Below are positions 59,653-64,000 of a stretch of 64,000 nt of DNA, piece by piece. The position numbers and the translations under genes are program-made. Numbering within the stretch: the stretch's first letter is position 1; each line of letters opens with the position of its first letter. Origin of the DNA: Nocardia ignorata NBRC 108230 (GTDB taxonomy: Bacteria > Actinomycetota > Actinomycetes > Mycobacteriales > Mycobacteriaceae); contig NZ_BDBI01000024.1 in NCBI RefSeq assembly GCF_001612905.1, positions 124,001-188,000 of the forward strand. Direction: 5' to 3'. A model generated the notes under the pieces. The model searched no databases. It was not told the DNA's origin and saw only the letters and a program-made list of their open reading frames with translations.

Positions 59653-60273
59653 ATGATGGCAACCGAGCACCGTGCAAGCGCAGCTTCCAAGCCCGGCTCA
59701 GCCCAGTCGGAGAGCAGGCGCATCGGCGCCGAACTCGACGCCCTGATCGGTCCCGCCGCCCGCAACGACCGCGACGCGATCGCCGAGATCCTGCGCCTGG
59801 TCCACCCCCTCGTGCGCCGCTACTGCTCGGCGCGGATGGGTGCCACCGGCCACCTCACGGTCACCGCCGACGATGTCACCCAGGAAGTCCTGATCGCCAC
59901 CGTCGCCGCCATCCCGCGCTACCGTGACCAGGGCAAATCCTTCTTGGCCTTCGTGTACGGCATCGCCGCCAACAAGGTGTCCGACGCCTTCCGCCGGGGC
60001 AAGCACACCGCGTATCCGATGGCCGAGATGCCCGACACCGCCAGCGCCGAAGCGGGCCCGGAGGACTGGGCGCTCGCCTTCGAACGGCGTGCCGCGACCC
60101 GCGAACTGATGCAGGTGCTGGCCCCGAATCACCGTGAGGTGCTGATGATGCGGATCGTGCTCGGCTGGAGCGCCGCGCAGACCGCCGAGGCCATCGGCAC
60201 CAGCCCCGGAGTGGTCCGGGTGATGCAGCATCGCGCGCTCAACAAGCTGCGCGCTCAGCTCGCCGCCGCCTGA
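59653..60273 (+). CDS. ECF sigma factor of the SigD/ShbA type
   Basis: 206 residues. Sigma region 2 (VTADDVTQEVLIATVAAIPRYRDQG ... FLAFVYGIAANKVSDAFRR) and region 4 (NHREVLMMRIVLGWSAAQTAEAIGTSPGVVRVMQHRALNKLRAQL). The pattern is that of SigD of M. tuberculosis and ShbA of Streptomyces. In mycobacteria SigD sits elsewhere with its anti-sigma gene rsdA; no anti-sigma gene is adjacent here. ATG 59653 behind AGAGGA. It interrupts the otherwise conserved order between DUF3159 and ceoC. Confidence 0.88.
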   Translation: MMATEHRASAASKPGSAQSESRRIGAELDALIGPAARNDRDAIAEILRLVHPLVRRYCSARMGATGHLTVTADDVTQEVLIATVAAIPRYRDQGKSFLAFVYGIAANKVSDAFRRGKHTAYPMAEMPDTASAEAGPEDWALAFERRAATRELMQVLAPNHREVLMMRIVLGWSAAQTAEAIGTSPGVVRVMQHRALNKLRAQLAAA

Positions 60274-60280
60274 GGGCGGC

Positions 60281-60952
60281 TCAGGGCCGGATGCCGTGCC
60301 CGGCCAGGGTGAGCCGCAGGTCCTCCTCGGCCTCCACCGAGGTGACGAACAGCAGCTCGTCGTCGCCTTCGAAGGGGTCGTCGGCCTGGGGCACGATCAC
60401 CCGGCCGCCGCGCAGGATCGTCACCAGCGCGGTGTCGCGCGGCAGGACCAGGCTGCGCACCGGTTTACCGGCCAGCTGGGTGTCGGCGGGCAGGGTGATC
60501 TCGACCAGGTTGGCCTGGCCCTGGCGCAATGTCATGAGCCGAACCAGATCACCCACCGACACCGCCTCCTCGACCAGCGAGGCGAGCAGGCGCGGTGTCG
60601 ACACGGCCACGTCCACACCCCAGGACTCGTCGAAGAGCCATTCGTTGCGCGGATCGTTCACCCGCGCCACCACCCGGCGCACCCCGAACTCGGTCTTGGC
60701 GAGCAGGCTGTGGACCAGGTTGGTCTTGTCGTCGCCGGTGGCCGCGATCACCACCTCGTAGGTTTCCAGCCCGGCGTTCTCGAGCAGCGACAGCTCGCAG
60801 GCGTCGGCGTGTACCCAGACCGCGTCGGGGATGGCGGGCGGGTCGATGTGGTCGAGCTGGCGTTCCAGCAGCATCACCCGATGCCCGCCGCGCAGCAGTT
60901 CCCTGGCGATCGAGCGCCCGACGGCGCCCGCCCCGGCAATGGCCACCTTCAT
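60281..60952 (-). CDS. ceoC: TrkA-type potassium regulator CeoC
   Basis: 223 residues. N-terminal RCK/Rossmann (KVAIAGAGAVGRSIARELL) and a C-terminal TrkA-C domain (GKPVRSLVLPRDTALVTILRGGR). Regulates potassium uptake by binding NAD(H). 2 nt downstream of ceoB; the same pair, Rv2691-Rv2692, exists in M. tuberculosis. Confidence 0.94.
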   Translation of the reverse strand: MKVAIAGAGAVGRSIARELLRGGHRVMLLERQLDHIDPPAIPDAVWVHADACELSLLENAGLETYEVVIAATGDDKTNLVHSLLAKTEFGVRRVVARVNDPRNEWLFDESWGVDVAVSTPRLLASLVEEAVSVGDLVRLMTLRQGQANLVEITLPADTQLAGKPVRSLVLPRDTALVTILRGGRVIVPQADDPFEGDDELLFVTSVEAEEDLRLTLAGHGIRP

Positions 60953-60954
60953 GT

Positions 60955-61620
60955 TCAGTCCTCGCTCACGGGGGCCTTGGCCGCCAGCGCGACCACCTCG
61001 CCGACACTGCCGGAGGTCGCCGCGACGTACACCACGTCGTCGGCCTGGACCACCGTCTTGGATTCGGGCAGCAGGCCCCGGCCGAAGCGCAGGATGAACG
61101 CCACCCGCACGCCGAGGTCGCGTTCGAGGTCGCGCACGGTGCGACCGAACCAGTCCTCGTGCAGCGTGAGCTGGGTGACGGCCACCGCGCCGGTGGGTTC
61201 GCGCCAGGTGGTCGTGGAGTTGTCACCGATCAGCGTGCGCAGGAAACGGTCGGTCGTCCACGGCACGGTGGCGATGGTCGGGATGCCGAGCCGTTCGTAG
61301 ACCTCGGCGCGTTTGGCGTCGTAGATCCGGGCGACCACGCGTTCCACGCCGAACATCTCCCTGGCCACCCGCGCGGAGATGATGTTGGAGTTGTCGCCCG
61401 AGGACACGGCCGCGAAGGCGTCGGCACGTTCGATTCCCGCGCGGGTCAGTACGTCACGGTCGAAGCCGACGCCGATCACTTCCTGCCCGGTGAAGCCCTC
61501 ACCGAGCCGGCGGAAGGCGCTGGGATCACGGTCGATCACCGTGACCTCGTGACCCACCCGGGTCAAGGCGCGGGCCAGCGACGACCCGACGCGCCCACAC
61601 CCCATGATCACTACGTACAC
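60955..61620 (-). CDS. ceoB: TrkA-type potassium regulator CeoB
   Basis: 221 residues. Nucleotide-binding VVIMGCGRVGSSLARAL and TrkA-C domain (GRTVRDLERDLGVRVAFILR). GTG start at 61620. Divergent from the KimA-like transporter; the 131-bp gap between them contains the promoters of both. CeoB and CeoC are expected to bind a potassium channel or permease; no TrkH/TrkG gene is visible, so the KimA-like neighbour or a distant channel is the candidate partner. Confidence 0.94.
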   Translation of the reverse strand: MYVVIMGCGRVGSSLARALTRVGHEVTVIDRDPSAFRRLGEGFTGQEVIGVGFDRDVLTRAGIERADAFAAVSSGDNSNIISARVAREMFGVERVVARIYDAKRAEVYERLGIPTIATVPWTTDRFLRTLIGDNSTTTWREPTGAVAVTQLTLHEDWFGRTVRDLERDLGVRVAFILRFGRGLLPESKTVVQADDVVYVAATSGSVGEVVALAAKAPVSED

Positions 61621-61751
61621 CGTGCACCCTCGTTCCTTGCCGAACCCGTGGCGTCCGGTTTGGACCGTACCCGCCGGAGCTTCCCCCGCCCAGTTTCCCC
61701 CTGGCGAGGCGGTGCAAACAACCTCGACATCCCGGTCGGCGGCGAGGTCAC

Positions 61752-63791
61752 GTGAGCGCGAACACATCGATGATCCCGTCTATGCTCAGCCCGGTGTCCA
61801 AGTTGACGACGGCGGCCAAACGCGTGCTGCTGGGCAGGCCCTTCCGCAGTGACTCGCTCGGCCATACCTTGTTGCCCAAACGGATCGCGCTTCCCGTGTT
61901 CGCCTCCGACGCGATGTCCTCGGTCGCCTACGCGCCGGAGGAGATCTTCCTGGTGCTGGCGGCGGCGGGCATCTCCGCGTACATGTACGCACCGTGGGTC
62001 GGTCTCGCCGTGGCGGTGGTGATGGCGGTGGTCGTCGCCAGTTACCGGCAGAACGTGCGCGCCTACCCTTCCGGCGGCGGCGACTACGAGGTCGCCACGG
62101 TGAATCTCGGCCCGACCGCCGGACTCACGGTAGGTAGCGCCCTGCTCGTCGACTACGTGCTCACGGTGGCGGTGTCGATCTCGTCGGCCGCCTCGAACAT
62201 CGGCTCGGCCATACCGTTCGTCAACACGCACAAGGTGCTGTTCGCGGTCGTCGCGATCGCGGTGCTCACGGCCATCAACCTGCGTGGTGTGCGCGAATCG
62301 GGCACGGCCTTCGCGATTCCCACCTACGCCTTCATCTTCGGCATGTTCGTGATGCTCGGCTGGGGCCTGTTCCGGACCTACGTGCTCGGTGACGACATCC
62401 AGGCCGTCTCCGCCGGATTCGGGCTCCAAGCCGAGGACGAACACCTCTACGGCCTGGCCTTCGCCTTCCTTATCGCGCGCGCGTTCTCCTCCGGCTGCGC
62501 GGCGCTGACCGGTGTCGAGGCGATCAGCAACGGCGTGCCCGCTTTCCGTAAACCCAAGTCGCGCAATGCCGCGACGACCCTGCTGATGCTGGGAACCATC
62601 GCCGTCGTGCTGCTGATGGGCATCATCATCCTGGCGCAGAAGATCGGGGTCGTCTACGCGCACGACACCTCGAACCTGGTCGGCGCGCCCGCCGACTACC
62701 ACCAGAAGACGCTGATCGCCCAGATCGCCGAGACCGTCTTCCACGGCTTCCCCATCGGCTTCTTCTTCATCACCATCGTCACCGCCCTGATCCTGGTGCT
62801 GGCCGCCAACACCGCGTTCAACGGTTTCCCCGTGCTCGGTTCGATCCTGGCCCAGGACCGCTACCTGCCGCGGCAGCTGCACACCCGGGGCGACCGGCTG
62901 GCGTTCTCCAACGGCATCCTGTTCCTCTCCGGTGCCGCCATCGCGTTCGTGGTGCTGTTCGACGCAGAGGTCACCAAGCTGATCCAGCTCTACATCGTCG
63001 GTGTGTTCGTGTCCTTCGTGCTCAGCCAGACCGGCATGCTGCGGCACTGGACCCGCCTGCTGCGCAAGGAGACCGACCCGCAGGAGCGGTCGCGGATGAA
63101 GCGCTCACGCGTCATCAACGCCATCGGCCTCACCCTCACCGGCACCGTGCTGGTGATCGTGCTCATCACCAAGTTCTTCGCAGGCGCCTACATCGCCATC
63201 ATCACGATGGTCGCGATCTTCATCGTGATGAAGCTGATCCACAAGCACTACGACTCGGTGGCCCGCGAACTCGACGAATCCGATTGGGACGGGGTGCTGC
63301 CCAGCCGCACCCACTCCATCGTGCTGGTGTCGAAACTGCATCTGCCCACGCGCCGGGCACTGGCCTACGCGCGGGCCACGCGCCCCGACACCCTCGAGGC
63401 GGTGACGGTGAACGTCGACGACGCCGACACCCGCAAGCTCGTGCGCGAATGGGAGAACAGCGAGATCAACGTGCCGCTCAAGGTGGTCGAGTCGCCGTAT
63501 CGCGAGGTCACCAAGCCGGTGCTCGAGTATGTGAAGCGGGTCCGCAAGGACGCGCCGCGCGACGTGGTCACCGTGTTCATCCCCGAGTACGTGGTCGGTC
63601 ACTGGTGGGAGCAGGTGCTGCACAACCAGTCGGCGTTGCGGTTGAAGGGCCGGTTGCTGTTCGAACCGGGTGTGATGGTGACCAGTGTGCCGTGGCAGTT
63701 GTCGTCTTCGACGCGGGCCAAACAGGCGGCCGAGGTGAACGCACCGGGCTCGGTGCGTCGCGGGTTCGACCGGCCGGAGCGGCGCGAGTGA
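61752..63791 (+). CDS. APC-superfamily permease, KimA-like (potassium uptake candidate)
   Basis: 679 residues, about 12 membrane helices followed by a ~170-residue cytosolic domain (from HSIVLVSKLHLPTRRAL). N-terminal motif PVFASDAMSSVAYAPEEI and AYPSGGGDYEVA are as in the KimA/YdaO group of K+ importers. In B. subtilis KimA is a proton-coupled high-affinity K+ importer inhibited by c-di-AMP. Divergent from the TrkA-type genes, which supports a role in K+ homeostasis. GTG at 61752. Confidence 0.88.
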   Translation: MSANTSMIPSMLSPVSKLTTAAKRVLLGRPFRSDSLGHTLLPKRIALPVFASDAMSSVAYAPEEIFLVLAAAGISAYMYAPWVGLAVAVVMAVVVASYRQNVRAYPSGGGDYEVATVNLGPTAGLTVGSALLVDYVLTVAVSISSAASNIGSAIPFVNTHKVLFAVVAIAVLTAINLRGVRESGTAFAIPTYAFIFGMFVMLGWGLFRTYVLGDDIQAVSAGFGLQAEDEHLYGLAFAFLIARAFSSGCAALTGVEAISNGVPAFRKPKSRNAATTLLMLGTIAVVLLMGIIILAQKIGVVYAHDTSNLVGAPADYHQKTLIAQIAETVFHGFPIGFFFITIVTALILVLAANTAFNGFPVLGSILAQDRYLPRQLHTRGDRLAFSNGILFLSGAAIAFVVLFDAEVTKLIQLYIVGVFVSFVLSQTGMLRHWTRLLRKETDPQERSRMKRSRVINAIGLTLTGTVLVIVLITKFFAGAYIAIITMVAIFIVMKLIHKHYDSVARELDESDWDGVLPSRTHSIVLVSKLHLPTRRALAYARATRPDTLEAVTVNVDDADTRKLVREWENSEINVPLKVVESPYREVTKPVLEYVKRVRKDAPRDVVTVFIPEYVVGHWWEQVLHNQSALRLKGRLLFEPGVMVTSVPWQLSSSTRAKQAAEVNAPGSVRRGFDRPERRE

Positions 63792-63821
63792 GCGTGCCCG
63801 GCCGACAACGGAAGTGGGTGT

Positions 63822-64000
63822 GTGGCTGTGAGTGATTGGCGCGGACAGGAATTCGAGGTGCGCCTCGGTGCGCCCGGGCACGGCGGGTTCTGCGTGGGCC
63901 GGCACGAGGGCCGGGTGGTCTTCGTGCGGCACGGACTGCCCGGTGAGCTGGTGCGCGCCCGGGTCACCGAGGATCGTGGTGGCTCGTTCTGCCGCGCCGA
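63822..64000 (+). CDS. TRAM-domain SAM-dependent RNA methyltransferase, N-terminal part only
   Basis: About 59 codons before the right edge. The visible part is a TRAM-like RNA-binding domain (GAPGHGGFCVGRHEGRVVFV ... HGLPGELVRARVTEDRGG), the N-terminus of RumA/TrmA-type 23S rRNA (uracil) methyltransferases. Rv2689c in M. tuberculosis is the positional equivalent. GTG start at 63822 (GGAAG 7 nt upstream); GTG 63828 is the alternative. Confidence 0.88.
   Translation, partial: MAVSDWRGQEFEVRLGAPGHGGFCVGRHEGRVVFVRHGLPGELVRARVTEDRGGSFCRA

Noticed and set aside
61621..61751. c-di-AMP (ydaO-type) riboswitch before the KimA-like gene
   Set aside because: The gap is only 131 bp, divergent, and the conserved core sequences could not be found.
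1..64000. CRISPR arrays, insertion sequences, prophage genes, tRNA or rRNA genes
   Set aside because: None seen; the only tandem repeat is the coding 30-bp repeat in sigA.

Overview
The window is a contiguous, gene-dense stretch of a very GC-rich actinobacterial chromosome. The best guess is Nocardia or a close relative in the Mycobacteriales. The evidence is strong G/C third-position bias, many GTG starts and many apparently leaderless genes. Gene order and orientation also match what I remember of the M. tuberculosis Rv2689c-Rv2716 block, read here from right to left: TRAM methyltransferase, APC/KimA permease, ceoB-ceoC, DUF3159, OB-fold protein, alpha/beta hydrolase, DUF3710, dut, DUF3093, DUF4193, cei, suhB, ppgK, sigA, DUF7455, sigB, ideR, PAC2 protein, PhzF. 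No phage, IS element, CRISPR array, rRNA or tRNA was seen.

1-9.9 kb: an incomplete hrpA helicase (C-terminus outside the window), a Pr6Pr membrane protein with a class III aminotransferase, a MoxR ATPase/VWA-metallopeptidase pair, a GNAT and a DUF5134-type membrane protein. 9.9-11.4 kb holds the most unusual gene: one reading frame joining a truncated SigK-like sigma region 2, a 220-residue low-complexity segment, a SigK-like region 4 and an RskA-like anti-sigma domain. 11.4-18.2 kb: PhzF, the peroxide-defence genes ahpC-ahpD with divergent oxyR, the biotin importer bioYMN behind a BioQ-like operator, and a TetR-SDR-tautomerase module with two identical operators.

18.2-34 kb: an ornithine decarboxylase-like gene translationally coupled to a fused SpeD-SpeE (a full putrescine/spermidine route), a DUF3516 helicase with a PAC2 protein, a lipoprotein, DUF4192, galE-ideR, and an acuC-pat operon in which a deacetylase and an acyl-CoA-sensing lysine acetyltransferase are co-transcribed. 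sigB follows, with an ECF-type promoter. 34-50 kb is more variable: a methyltransferase, VOC, MFS, DUF3099/DUF3039, a YihY protein, a DEAD helicase, two more TetR genes, an SDR, a SWIM/SNF2 pair whose start codon is odd, DUF7455, DUF952, a KhtT/KhtU-like cation antiporter and an MHYT membrane protein.

50-64 kb is the conserved mycobacterial-type core from sigA to the TRAM methyltransferase, interrupted by a SigD/ShbA-type sigma factor. Themes across the window are transcription control (four sigma-type genes, IdeR, OxyR, three TetRs), peroxide and iron homeostasis, potassium/cation transport (CeoB/CeoC, KimA-like, KhtTU-like) and reversible protein acylation. Family assignments come from reading motifs by eye; no database search was run.
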